Shown here: in pieces, positions 7,965 to 16,695 of the stretch
Position numbering within the stretch: the first letter of the stretch is position 1
How the letters are laid out: the number at the start of each line of letters is the position of its first letter
IMG/VR virus record: IMGVR_UViG_3300042985_000001
Coordinates: 1 to 32,733 of that record
DNA length: 32,733 bases
Strand: one strand, 5' to 3'
Source of the DNA: a virus
Notes under the pieces: model-generated
What the model saw: only the letters and a program-made list of their open reading frames with translations
Told to the model about the DNA's origin: nothing
Databases searched by the model: none
Translations under genes and position numbers: made by a program

Positions 7965-9120
7965 TTAATCCTTCAATCTTAATCTACTTAATTCATAAAG
8001 ACCGCTAACCCAGAGCGGCTCAAATCCTATTGTCTCATCATCAGTGCTGATTGTAAACTTTAACCTGTGAAACACATGACTTCCCCATGTAGAGCCAGCC
8101 ACACTACTGGCTGGCATTGTTGAATCATACCCTGACTTGGAAGGAGAAAGGGTAACTGTTTTCCCTGTCTGGTTCATATCACCATAATGTGTTACTGTAA
8201 CCGTACTGGAGGTTGTTCCTTTGGCCACCATGACCAACCTAATATATCTTATTACGCTCTCTATATTTATATCAGAAGAAACAGGTAAATCCCCAAGTTC
8301 AAACTCGTATGTTATAGACCCTCCATCTCCCGTAAACGCAGTTCCGTTTTCCAGTCTCTGTAGGTATCCAGAACCAGTTGCACCATAACTGTAATGTGCA
8401 CCGCTTGTGGTAGAAACATCAAGCCCGCATTGTAATCTATTACTACTGCCCCTGTCAATCTCAAACCACTTCTGTCTTCTTAGATCAAACACCAACTCCT
8501 TGTCAAGTGTAGTAGAAGACCCTGATGCAAATAACCAGTGGTACTCATATTCTCCGTTTGTGTTATCCCAGAACCCATAACTATCTGCCACCTTACTAAG
8601 GTTTATAGATTCCGATTTTGTCTGGTCAAAATAATTACTTATAGAAGCAGAGACTATATGTACAGACGAAGCATCATACATCATTATGCCGTTTGATGAT
8701 TGCCACATAACAATCTGTTGTGATTGTAAAGGGGCAAACTCCAGCCCGACAGGACTTGCTTTAAATGTATGCGGAGCAGAACACCCAACATTATTATCCA
8801 CCTGTGTAATAGTCCAGTCTTCTGGGGCTGTTCCAGTTAGCAGATACATAGCACCTGCCTTTGCTATTAACAGGTTACTTGTTACGCCTATATTAATATT
8901 AACAAATATCTCAGCAGCAGCAACTACCTCAGTGTCATCCCCAAAAACAAGTCCGTCTCCTGAATCTGAACCTGAAAAACTATTAAGGGTTCCAAGGGCA
9001 GAAACTATACAACTGTTTTTTCTATCAGCCTGGTCACCAAACAGGAAAGTTCTTCCCTGTGCATATAAAGGGAATGTATAATTCCAAGTGGTTTTGTACT
9101 GTATACCTGATAAGTGATAA
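7965..9120 (-). CDS. C-terminal part of large tail protein (tail tubular/stabilisation type)
   Basis: Open from about 9200 down to TAA at 7965; the ATG at 8849 is internal because the same frame reads FLFGDQADRK, GSDSGDGLVFGDDTEVV and NLLIAKAGAMYLLTGTAPED without interruption. The block LLTGTAPEDWTITQVDNNVG, then SPVGLEFAPLQSQQIVMWQS and GIMMYDASSVHIVSASISNYF, resembles beta-propeller tail proteins of podoviruses, which have a similar LxG...W pattern and a nearby SP.G motif. The remainder is beta-rich (DKELVFDLRRQKWFEIDRGS; strands around FELGDLPVSSDINIESVIRY). It ends ELSRLRLKD. It is the C-terminal third of a protein that begins at 11503 and forms part of the tail. Confidence 0.6.
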
Positions 9121-9784
9121 AGAGAACATCTCCATGAAACCTGACTCCATGATATTGTATAATAATATAGAGGGTCTCTTTGTTTTCTCTTTCTAAATCG
9201 TATTTCTCACGGATTCCATGTTATATATCCTGATTTGCAATGATATAAATCAGTAGATGTACCTCATTAACGTTCCACCGAATCCAGTCAGCCCATTCCA
9301 ATGGAAACAGTATAATGTACTTGCAGTAGTGTTAGTATGGTTGGTATTACTTACATGAAACCTTGTTCTTTCTCAAAATCCACATAATATATTCAGTAGA
9401 TGTAAACCATCATAATGCATAACTGATTCATCCCCACCATGAATCATCATATAATAAGTATTTTAAAAACATTTTTGTATTTCCTTATATATACCGTTTT
9501 CATATAACTGAAAAGAACCTGCCGATCTAAATTGACCGTCCCAAAAATCTCTTAACTTCTGGAATGGTTCAATCACTTTTACATTAGATAAGCAGTAGCC
9601 GCATCAGCATCTGTTATTTCTATTTTATACCAATACCCCAAAACACCATCTATAATTTTCTGCCTGGCAATATCTTCCGTTGAATCAAATGTAATGGTTC
9701 CTGATTGAGCCAGGGGAATACCACCAGAAGCTGTATTATCAGTAAGGTTGGTAACCGTTGTCCATTCATTAGTAGAACTCCAAT
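9121..9784 (-). CDS. Middle of large tail protein, heavily frame-broken
   Basis: No ORF above 60 codons starts here, yet natural protein sequence appears piecewise in all three minus frames: YWSSTNEWTTVTNLTDNTAS with QSGTITFDSTEDIARQKIID and GVLGYWYKIEI (about 9600-9790), then VKVIEPFQKLRDFWDGQFRS, then MIHGGDESVMHYDG, then RFHVSNTNHTNTTASTLYCF, then ITWNP and REKYDLEREN. The W..V..LTD...L.QSG.I.FD.T...K..I.G..GYWY pattern occurs in beta-rich phage tail proteins. I therefore read this as the coding bridge between the lectin-like insert and the C-terminal part, damaged by at least five indels. Confidence 0.5.
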
Positions 9785-10164
9785 AATAAACTACTTAATG
9801 ATCCTGTAGATGTATTGGCATTTGAAACGGTAAAGCTGATCCCAGATAAGGGCAAGATACCACCAACCCTTATATTAACATCAGCCGTTGATGTACCATA
9901 CGCACTAGCTGGAACATCAAAGTCTGTTGTAGAGAGTGCTGTATTAGTCAATCTTACTTCGTCTAAATATCCATTAAGAGGTTTGGTTGTACTTGTACCA
10001 TCATGTGCCGCCCCTACAAACACGGTTGAATCATAAGCTACTACAGATTCTGTTCTACTTGCAGTGGTTACACGTGCCTTTGATATACCCCCAACAAATA
10101 TATAATAATCATTTCCATTTTCAAGCACACGCACATGTGTCCACTGTTGTTGCAGATATAACAC
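9769..10164 (-). CDS. Segment of large tail protein: end of LamG/concanavalin-like domain
   Basis: A 131-codon open segment that continues 10121-11503 after a frame change near 10145. The core sequence WTHVRVLENGNDYYIFVGG, followed by a strand and then KPLNGYLDEVRLTNTALSTT, is the typical second half of a LamG (concanavalin A-like lectin/glucanase) domain. In that fold W.H....NG....Y..G is followed by G.IDE.R....AL. The end turns into an unnatural LLLEFY tail near 9785, where the next frame begins. The first nine residues are out of frame with the true protein. The lectin fold suggests glycan binding at the tail. Confidence 0.65.
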   Translation of the reverse strand: MLYLQQQWTHVRVLENGNDYYIFVGGISKARVTTASRTESVVAYDSTVFVGAAHDGTSTTKPLNGYLDEVRLTNTALSTTDFDVPASAYGTSTADVNIRVGGILPLSGISFTVSNANTSTGSLSSLLLEFY

Positions 10165-11503
10165 TATTAGGTGTGGATAAATCCACTATAGCATCAATTA
10201 CAGCACCACTCATATTTACATCCGTAGTTGCTATTGTTGTTGCTGAACTTGAAACTACATATCCATTAGTTGCTGCGCCCTTTGTAACGGCTGTAATTGT
10301 TATAACAGCACCATCCGCAGTTGCTGTGTAATTAGGAGATGATGTATTGGCAGTTATATTACTTGCCACGTTTGTAGCTGTAGTACTGAGGTCAGTATCA
10401 AAAGATTCAGCACCAGACATTATAGCCACACTATTCACGGTTATACCATCTACAGAACCAGCTCCACCTGAGTCAAGAGTGACTGTTCCTGTTGCAGCCG
10501 TTGTCTCTTTTATATCAAGATTAATAGCTCCGTTTGTATCTACATATGTACGTATATAATCTGAAGTGGCAGAACTTTTAGCCTGAGAATAAAGCCCGTG
10601 ATCTACGCTTAAATTGTTTAAATAAACCCATCCTTCCCATGTCCATATACCGCCTGATAGTACAAAGTCTGCATCATCTGGGGCCGTAACCCAATCGCCA
10701 GTTCCGTCCAGCTGAAGACTGGCAGTCCCAAACTTCTTTATAGCTGTATCAAGCTTTGCGTTACCCACCGCTGTCATTGTATGGGCCGTAGTAGGAGAAC
10801 TATCTGTTATTGTAGTAGATTCATCTGAACCATCACAATGTAATAACAGCTTAGTTTCACTACCTATACCAGATACACGTTTTAGCGTAGCTACATTAGT
10901 TGTGTCAGATTGCGTATTCTGTACCTGTACGGTATAATCATATAAAAATGTACCATTAGGGTCATATACTGTAAAGTTTGATACTCTTGCTTTATCACCG
11001 CCCCATACCATTGTCTCCGCACCATTACAATAAACAAGTCTCCCTAAGTAACAATTACAAAACCTGCCCTTACTTGCACCAGAAGCATCTGTGTGTAGTG
11101 CAGTTGCAGTAAAGTCACCAGTGCTGGGAATAGCTGTATCGTTCCTGTATACTTTAGATTGTGTTTCCCCGCTGTTATAAGCCTGTACCAATACGTGATT
11201 TTCAGCTGGTTGTGATTTTTCAAACTGGTGTACGTGTCTTATCTTTGGATGTGCAGACAGGGCAGTTGAGTTTATCTTGGTCATGCCCCTTATACCACGG
11301 ATACCATTATCAGTATAACGTATATTTTTTAATGTCTTATAGTTATCAATAACAGCCTTAGCATCTGTCTTACCACCTGTTGTTCCTGTCATTAAGCGCA
11401 CTGAATTAACAGATGATAGAAGCCTTCCTGTTAATCCAATTTCAACTGGCTTTAATTCCTTGTCTGTATTTTTTTTTGTTCCTTTTGATGTTGTCTTTGC
11501 CAT
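10121..11503 (-). CDS. N-terminal part of large tail protein with lectin-like insert
   Basis: A 460-codon segment with the true start, ATG at 11503 (MAKTTSKGTKKNTDKELKPV), just after the stop of the adaptor gene at 11506. Residues about 20-205 look like the N-terminal region of a podovirus tail tubular/stabilisation protein (GKTDAKAVIDNYKTLKNIRY, then GIRGIRGMTKINSTALSA). At about residue 215 a LamG-like domain begins (ETKLLLHCDGSDESTTITDS, FGTASLQLDGTGDWVTAPDD, then WTWEGWVYLNNL). It is followed by a Thr/Ala-rich block (about 330-440) that looks like an insertion inside the LamG fold. Joined with the next three segments the protein would be about 1,180 residues. Confidence 0.65.
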   Translation of the reverse strand: MAKTTSKGTKKNTDKELKPVEIGLTGRLLSSVNSVRLMTGTTGGKTDAKAVIDNYKTLKNIRYTDNGIRGIRGMTKINSTALSAHPKIRHVHQFEKSQPAENHVLVQAYNSGETQSKVYRNDTAIPSTGDFTATALHTDASGASKGRFCNCYLGRLVYCNGAETMVWGGDKARVSNFTVYDPNGTFLYDYTVQVQNTQSDTTNVATLKRVSGIGSETKLLLHCDGSDESTTITDSSPTTAHTMTAVGNAKLDTAIKKFGTASLQLDGTGDWVTAPDDADFVLSGGIWTWEGWVYLNNLSVDHGLYSQAKSSATSDYIRTYVDTNGAINLDIKETTAATGTVTLDSGGAGSVDGITVNSVAIMSGAESFDTDLSTTATNVASNITANTSSPNYTATADGAVITITAVTKGAATNGYVVSSSATTIATTDVNMSGAVIDAIVDLSTPNSVISATTVDTCACA

Positions 11504-11505
11504 TA

Positions 11506-12434
11506 TCAGTTCCTAGCTAACATATTAATCCTAACTTTACTCCTAACAAGTGCCTTATCAACACCATGCTTACCTCTCCTCATCTCCATCTCAGCCATCT
11601 GGTATAGTTTGTCAGCAAAACTAGGCTCTCTATCTTTATATTTAAATAACCATGCTGCATATTTAACAGTGGCTAAATCAAGATGCTGGGGATACCTGAA
11701 TGTCCCAAAATTAGAATATACAGGGGCTGGTTTCTGTACGTAATAGAATGTTATTGTGTGCCCTGCCGTACTTGGGGGAGGGTTTAGAACAATTCTAAAC
11801 CTTCCCTGTGGCTGTATGACGTAAGCATCGCTCGCATCCCAATCACTATCCGTAGTAGCACTAGGATCGTCTGGGAAGAGTGCAGTAACCAGTACGGTTG
11901 ATGATGTCTTGCTCACCACTACGCCAGAAGAACTATCGGTCGTATTGTGAACAATATCACCAGGGCTTACATCACTGAAATCAGCTGCACTATCTGTAAG
12001 AGTTGCCTCTCCGCTACTGGAACTCTTTGTGCCGCCAGATGTCTCTGTCCCTGAAACCTTGGAATCAAGAGTAGGGTCATCTGTAATACTAAAATTACTT
12101 GGAATAAGAACAGAGGTGGTATCATCATAAAGAATGATATCTTCGTATGACCCCCATCTTATAAAGTGATTACTTGTACCATCATTATACTTAATAAAGA
12201 AATCACCGCTCTTATCCTTCAGATATAAAGAAAGGAAGTCCGCATTAATAGTGTAACCAGTCTGGTCCGCAACTGTTGTTATTGACTGAGTAGCTGTTAA
12301 TGCATTGGTCTTTCTTGCTATCTCCAGTGCACCTTCATTTATATAATCATACATAGTCTTCTCATCAAGAAAACTCCATCCGTCTCTTCATCCAGGGCTA
12401 ACTGTACCCTGTACTTCATCTCTCTTCCATCCAT
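11506..12434 (-). CDS. Phage tail adaptor (head-tail connector) protein
   Basis: The open frame starting at ATG 12354 (MYDYINEGALEIARKTNALT) is extended upstream: ATG at 12434 reads MDGREMKYRVQLALDEETDG and, after a one-base deletion near 12377, WSFLDEKTMYDYINEG. Total length is about 309 residues. The order helix-rich N-terminus, beta-rich middle (DSKVSGTETSGGTKSSSSGE, a Ser/Thr-rich insert), then a strand with PPPSTAGHTITFYYVQKPAPV and the C-terminal helix pair (HLDLATVKYAAWLFKYKDRE, KLYQMAEMEMRRGKHG) matches phage adaptor proteins of podoviruses. It sits between the head genes and the tail protein, as expected. Confidence 0.65.
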
Positions 12435-12436
12435 AT

Positions 12437-12766
12437 TTATTCCCCATGTATTACTTTGCCGTTTTCTATGTTAACAGGAACAACCATTGAGTTCCCTTTA
12501 GAACGCCCTCTGTCACTTCTTAACATCTCTGCATTTGGATTCGGGGCTGTGTCGCCAAGTAAGGATGACATATTCTTCCACATGCCCTCCGCTGTACTTC
12601 GTGATACCCTTCCGCTTGCATCCACTTCTATACCCATTCTCCTGGCCTCTTCTTTGTCTACCTGTACGCACGGTTCTGTCATTCTACGTGCCTCTTCGTG
12701 CGGGTCTGCCAGTCCTTTTTCCATTTCTAATCTGGTAAATTGTGCCCTGTTTATTTCACCAGCCAA
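12437..12766 (-). CDS. Small hypothetical protein between capsid and adaptor genes
   Basis: An intact 109-residue ORF beginning MAGEINRAQFTRLEMEKGLA and overlapping the previous gene's end by 16 nt in another frame. It is acidic/basic mixed, with helical N-terminus (HEEARRMTEPCVQVDKEEA) and a Gly/Ser-rich C-terminus, and ends NIENGKVIHGE. Its stop is 3 nt before the adaptor start. No family is recognised. Position suggests a minor head or connector component. Confidence 0.6.
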   Translation of the reverse strand: MAGEINRAQFTRLEMEKGLADPHEEARRMTEPCVQVDKEEARRMGIEVDASGRVSRSTAEGMWKNMSSLLGDTAPNPNAEMLRSDRGRSKGNSMVVPVNIENGKVIHGE

Positions 12767-13167
12767 TTCATCTCTCTTTGACTAAGACTATCTTTCTGCC
12801 GTCCAGTAAGCTTTGGCTTAGAAGCCTTAATCTCATCAAGTCTTTTCTTTTTCTGTTCATAATCTGCTCTTTGATATGGTATTTCTTCAATGGGAATCTG
12901 TTTATTATCTAACATATTTCCCAGTTTATTCACGTCATTTTCCAGTATATCAACGTTTCTGGGTAATGACCATGCTGGTATAGAACTCCCCTTATCAAAA
13001 TCAGCAAAATATGTATAATCATCATCTTTCACATTTCCAGCAGGAGCACCATCAATCTGTTTCTCCGCTTCTTCAACAATCGCTTTACACTCTTTCAACT
13101 CTTTAAGTTCGCCTTTATCAACAGATACTGTTTTTTCTTTCCTCTTTTTAATCTTTGCCTTTGGCAT
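12751..13167 (-). CDS. Small hypothetical head-region protein with basic N-terminus
   Basis: I set the start at ATG 13167 (MPKAKIKKRKEKTVSVDKGE), 8 nt after GGAGAA. The longer ORF up to 13275 would overlap the major capsid gene and cross a hairpin. The protein is 138 residues: a Lys-rich N-terminus, a Lys/Glu helical centre (ELKELKECKAIVEEAEKQID), then DDYTYFADFDKGSSIPAWSL and a helical basic C-terminus. It comes directly downstream of the major capsid gene. No family is recognised. Confidence 0.65.
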   Translation of the reverse strand: MPKAKIKKRKEKTVSVDKGELKELKECKAIVEEAEKQIDGAPAGNVKDDDYTYFADFDKGSSIPAWSLPRNVDILENDVNKLGNMLDNKQIPIEEIPYQRADYEQKKKRLDEIKASKPKLTGRQKDSLSQREMNWLVK

Positions 13168-13198
13168 TTTATTTCTCCATAAATAATAGTAGCGGATG

Positions 13199-13227
13199 AG
13201 TGGGAGCAGGACAACCCTGCCCCCAGT
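13199..13227 (-). terminator. Hairpin after the major capsid gene (possible terminator or processing site)
   Basis: Within the 77-nt gap after the capsid stop, the minus-strand RNA can form a stem GGGGGCAGG / CCTGCTCCC (one mismatch) around a GTTGT loop. No U-run follows, so an intrinsic terminator is doubtful. An RNA-processing or stabilising hairpin just after the most highly expressed gene is an equally good reading. Confidence 0.4.
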
Positions 13228-13244
13228 TTCCGTTAGAATTAAAC

Positions 13245-14180
13245 TTATACGTTGTGATGGAAATAACTTCTCCAATCAATGAAACCTCCAGCGTGTCGTT
13301 CATATACACTTGTCATTAATGCAAATGTATCAAAGTCCACTGTGTTGTTGGTTTCAGCGTCAGCACGTTGTATCCACTTGAAGTTATCCTTCATTGTGGA
13401 CATATCCAACATACCCCAGCTTGTCGTACTGTAATCGCTTAAGCGCAGCCAGTTAATAATCTGGTATAAACCATACTGCATATTAACATTGTTATTCTCG
13501 CTGTCAAGCTCAAACCTTGTCTTAACTAATTCCTGTGCCTTAAAGTTCAAGTCATCAGGAATCAACAGGCAGTAATTATCTCCAGTGTCAATTCTCTCAC
13601 CGTTAGCCTGTTTAAACTTCCTCATAAGGATTCTTGTTGCTGCTACTGAAGTCGCACTAAACGCAGTAGTACCAAGGTTATCAAAGCCACTTGAAGTGCT
13701 AACACCCTGAACCTTTGTCGTGTGACTGTTACTTGCAAGAGCAACTCCTTCTTCCTGACTAGGCATGAAATCAAACGCTGTAGATGTAGCATTACCAAAA
13801 ATAGCTACAGCATTCTTATCCCTAACCCTGTAAGCAGAATTAATCAACTGCTTTGCAAGATTAGTGAGGATATCATACTTTAAGTCATCAAACAACTTCC
13901 TACTTGCAACTGTTTTAGCTGCATACTCTTTAGATTCAATCTTAGTAGAGTAACCTGGAGTGATCCCCAATGTGGTTAACCTACCATTGAAACTAGGTAT
14001 GTCGCCAAGGGCAGATACAGATGTCCATTCTTCCCACGCTCTCGTAGAATCAGTAATAACATCAAATATCTGTTCCTTTTTACTGTTTAAATCATTATAT
14101 TTCCTTGCGTCATCTTCAACTTCACGCAAGTCCTCCTGCAACATTTTCACAAATGCAGGACTCGTTAATGGATTCGCCAT
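13245..14180 (-). CDS. Major capsid protein
   Basis: An intact 311-residue ORF with ATG at 14180 (MANPLTSPAFVKMLQEDLRE) after AGGAGACATAAG. Length, position downstream of portal and scaffold, and the overall pattern (helical N-arm, then RKLFDDLKYDILTNLAKQLI, then RILMRKFKQANGERIDTGDN, ending HHNV) fit an HK97-fold podovirus capsid protein. Central residues NYCLLIPDDLNFKAQELVK (about 203-221) resemble a conserved strand-helix transition. It is one of few genes of this size without a frame break. The family assignment rests on context and general features, not on a specific match. Confidence 0.75.
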   Translation of the reverse strand: MANPLTSPAFVKMLQEDLREVEDDARKYNDLNSKKEQIFDVITDSTRAWEEWTSVSALGDIPSFNGRLTTLGITPGYSTKIESKEYAAKTVASRKLFDDLKYDILTNLAKQLINSAYRVRDKNAVAIFGNATSTAFDFMPSQEEGVALASNSHTTKVQGVSTSSGFDNLGTTAFSATSVAATRILMRKFKQANGERIDTGDNYCLLIPDDLNFKAQELVKTRFELDSENNNVNMQYGLYQIINWLRLSDYSTTSWGMLDMSTMKDNFKWIQRADAETNNTVDFDTFALMTSVYERHAGGFIDWRSYFHHNV

Positions 14181-14210
14181 CTTATGTCTCCTATCTAATC
14201 AATGTTAAAA

Positions 14211-15014
14211 TCAATCTACACCACCAAAGTGTCTTGGTATAAATCTAAATACAGCGTGTTCCTTGCCAGCAGCCCTGAGATCAAGATGCTCAACTATAAT
14301 ACCCCATCCATCAGTGGCACATGCATCATCATTCTCAATATAAATAGCTTCTGTGCCAGTCTGCATTGCACAGTGGCCTGGAGTCACATTGACCCTTGCA
14401 AACGTATCACCAACCGCAATATCATGCGGAAATGAATGGTCAAAAGTAACAGCTGTTGTACTAGTATCATCAGATACTCTATACAACCCAGCATTCGCAC
14501 CTGTACGACAATAAGAAGTACAGTTATTAGCTATACCTGTCATATCAGAAACATTTGCTGTGTAACCTAAACCAGTAGTAGAACCAGTAGTTACGGTCTG
14601 TAAGTTAAGAGCACTGCCATATGAACCACTATAAATAGGAGCTTTAATCCTAGTAGTGTTGTCTATCAATGCAACCTCAACCAATGGTTGTTTGTCGCCC
14701 TTACTCCACATGCCTTCCTGACCAAAATACTTTCTGGCGTTTTGTGTTGACTGTGTGTCACTGTTATCAGTTAATCCTGACATAGATATAGTCTTGTAAG
14801 TAGAATCATAAGTTTGGTCTATATCATTAACACCAACAACAATACCAGCCAATACAACATTACTAGTGGTATCAAAAGCACCACTAGCCTGACCAGCATT
14901 TTCCACGCCACCATCTTCGCTCCATTTTACTAGCTGTCCAACATATACAGTATCCGCATTTCCTGAAATAGGAAACCACGAACACTGTTCGTCTTTTAAA
15001 TCTACAACTTCCAT
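14211..15014 (-). CDS. Head decoration or minor head protein
   Basis: An intact 267-residue ORF starting MEVVDLKDEQCSWFPISGNA after GGGAGAAGAACTC. It is beta-rich, with Gly/Thr/Ser-rich repeats and hydrophobic strands (VYVGQLVKWSEDGGVEN, VVLAGIVVGVNDIDQTYD, GDKQPLVEVALIDNTTRIK). It is located 30 nt upstream of the capsid protein, where phages often encode decoration or stabilising proteins. Late residues (EHAVFRFIPRHFGGVD) close the protein. No catalytic motif. I call it a structural protein by context. Confidence 0.55.
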   Translation of the reverse strand: MEVVDLKDEQCSWFPISGNADTVYVGQLVKWSEDGGVENAGQASGAFDTTSNVVLAGIVVGVNDIDQTYDSTYKTISMSGLTDNSDTQSTQNARKYFGQEGMWSKGDKQPLVEVALIDNTTRIKAPIYSGSYGSALNLQTVTTGSTTGLGYTANVSDMTGIANNCTSYCRTGANAGLYRVSDDTSTTAVTFDHSFPHDIAVGDTFARVNVTPGHCAMQTGTEAIYIENDDACATDGWGIIVEHLDLRAAGKEHAVFRFIPRHFGGVD

Positions 15015-15042
15015 GAGTTCTTCTCCCTAAACAAATGTTAAA

Positions 15043-15603
15043 TTAATAATCACCTCGCCAGTTAAAACTGCCACATAAAGGGCAGCCTCCACGTACTGAC
15101 ACCGTGTGGTAATGAACGGGCTCAACAGGATTACCACTCGAATCAGACCTCATAATGGGTGTTTTTTGCTTAAGAGTTATACCGCCAAGCATCAGACTGG
15201 CTGCTGGTAGACCTCCCCCTCTATACTCACTCGGACTATCCGAACCATTTACTCCAGGTTCTGGATATATCTTGAGGGTTGTCCCTATCACTTCCCAGGT
15301 AGTATCTGATGTATCAGTCCATGCACCATCAGAGCTATCACTGAACATAGTTCCAGGTCCTGCCAGAGCTTCTCTGGCTTGCTGTGTCTGTGTTGTTTCT
15401 ACGGCAAAGTCTTGCAATACGACCCCATTAGGTGTTGATTCATCTCCTAATGTGTCCCTCTTGTCATTACATGTGAAACCACAATTAAAGCAGTGATAGT
15501 AGCGACCATTTCCCTGTTTCGTTTCGTCTATAATCGGGATAGTACGGCTATCTCTTGGTCGTCTAGGTTTTCGTGCTTTTGGTTGTCGTCTCGCTACTCT
15601 CAT
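15043..15603 (-). CDS. Zn-ribbon-like protein of the head module
   Basis: An intact 186-residue ORF. ATG at 15603 overlaps the scaffold stop as ATGA. A highly basic N-terminus (RVARRQPKARKPRRPRDSRT) is followed by two CxxC pairs: CFNCGFTCND at about residues 38-47 and CPLCGSFNW at about 174-182. The two knuckles are about 135 residues apart, around a Gly/Thr/Ser-rich beta-like middle, and could form a single zinc site. I do not recognise the family; the zinc and basic arms suggest nucleic acid or protein contacts in the procapsid. Confidence 0.6.
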   Translation of the reverse strand: MRVARRQPKARKPRRPRDSRTIPIIDETKQGNGRYYHCFNCGFTCNDKRDTLGDESTPNGVVLQDFAVETTQTQQAREALAGPGTMFSDSSDGAWTDTSDTTWEVIGTTLKIYPEPGVNGSDSPSEYRGGGLPAASLMLGGITLKQKTPIMRSDSSGNPVEPVHYHTVSVRGGCPLCGSFNWRGDY

Positions 15604-16363
15604 AACTTCATAGTCCCCGACATTGGCGACTTATTAGCCATCGCCTTCTTAACAAATTTCTCGTCTTTTTTTCTACGCTTCATATATGCCTGAACATGTT
15701 CGGCATTTAGCGCAGCCGCTATATCGGGTTCGCCAGCGGTTCTACTGGACATGGCGGTAGAACCACCAACTGCACCACCTGCTTTCTGTCCTGGAAAGCA
15801 GTTGTTGGATTTTGTGTTTGTCTATACATACCTTTATAATAATTCCTTTCCGCTATTTCATAGTTTCTCTGTGCATCAAGTTTTCCATTCTCCGAATAAC
15901 CAGGAAGTCCTTCCATTGATTTTAAAATAGCTTCATATGTTTGAGGGTCTTCTTCCATCCCCATATCACGAACGGCTCTTGAATAATCACCTATATACTT
16001 ATCTCTTTTCTCGATCTTTCTTCTTCCATTTTTTGAACCTTGGCTTCTACCATTTTTTCCATACGCTTACTATCATAACACTATCATCATCATACTACCA
16101 CCAAGATCAAATAAATCATCTTCTTTTTCAGCAGAGGGAGGAGATTGATATTTTATTTCAGATATCTTATCCAGTAGGTATTATATCTGTCCTCATTATC
16201 TTCCTTATACGCTTTAAATTCTCTCCCAAGCCTACTGTTACCATCACGGAGGTTTTTGTTTTCCTCTTCCAGTCTAGCTGCATCTGTAACCTCTTCACTA
16301 GATTCCGTTACTGGTTCGTTGACTTCTTCCCTCTGTATTGTCAAGTCCATTAAGTTCGTCCAT
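15600..16363 (-). CDS. Scaffolding-like protein (frame-broken)
   Basis: Reconstructed from three frames. ATG at 16363 (MDELNGLDNT) follows AAAGGAGAGAAAA. The frame then continues VNEPVTESSEEVTDAARLEE and ENKNLRDGNSRLGREFKAYK (16153-16350). After breaks near 16165 and 15985-16080 comes EKRDKYIGDYSRAVRDMGME, then YEAILKSMEGLPGYSENGKL (15719-15964). A last break near 15770 leads to AGGAVGGSTAMSSRTAGEPD and a basic helical end KRRKKDEKFVKKAM. It is about 250 residues, acidic helical first and basic last, located between portal and capsid: a typical scaffold with a basic capsid-binding C-terminus. Confidence 0.6.
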
Positions 16364-16389
16364 TTTTCTCTCCTTTAAATAAAATTAAC

Positions 16390-16617
16390 CTATTGCTTTC
16401 TTATTCTTCCTATCCTGTACCTCTGCATCTTATCTACACCCTTACCATGCACCTCTATTATCTTGTTCCACCTGTTACCTATGTACTTACATGCGTCAAA
16501 TATAGCCTTATCTCTCTCGTTAGCCTCATCCTTGTATATCAATTCAAACTTCTGGTCTAACAATAATACAAGATCATTAAACAGAGCCTTCCCTACTTCC
16601 GTATTAAGGGCCGCCAT
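16390..16617 (-). CDS. Small helical protein between portal and scaffold
   Basis: A 75-codon ORF starting MAALNTEVGKALFNDLVLLL and ending MQRYRIGRIRKQ. The frame is open upstream through EATTLRNLEKTTEF to about 16662, where a GAGGATCA ribosome site precedes ATAGAA, perhaps an ATGGAA corrupted by an indel; the real protein may be about 90 residues. It is helical, with KFELIYKDEANERDKAIFDA, and basic at the end. No family recognised; probably a small connector or assembly protein. Confidence 0.55.
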   Translation of the reverse strand: MAALNTEVGKALFNDLVLLLDQKFELIYKDEANERDKAIFDACKYIGNRWNKIIEVHGKGVDKMQRYRIGRIRKQ

Positions 16618-16695
16618 AAACTCTGTTGTCTTCTCCAGGTTTCTGAGTGTAGTTGCTTCTATTGATCCTCAACCGTTACCTTACTATATACGTTA

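Noticed and set aside
12456-12785. Plus-strand 109-codon ORF
   Set aside because: Exact shadow of the minus-strand small gene at 12437-12766; the minus gene has operon context and overlaps.
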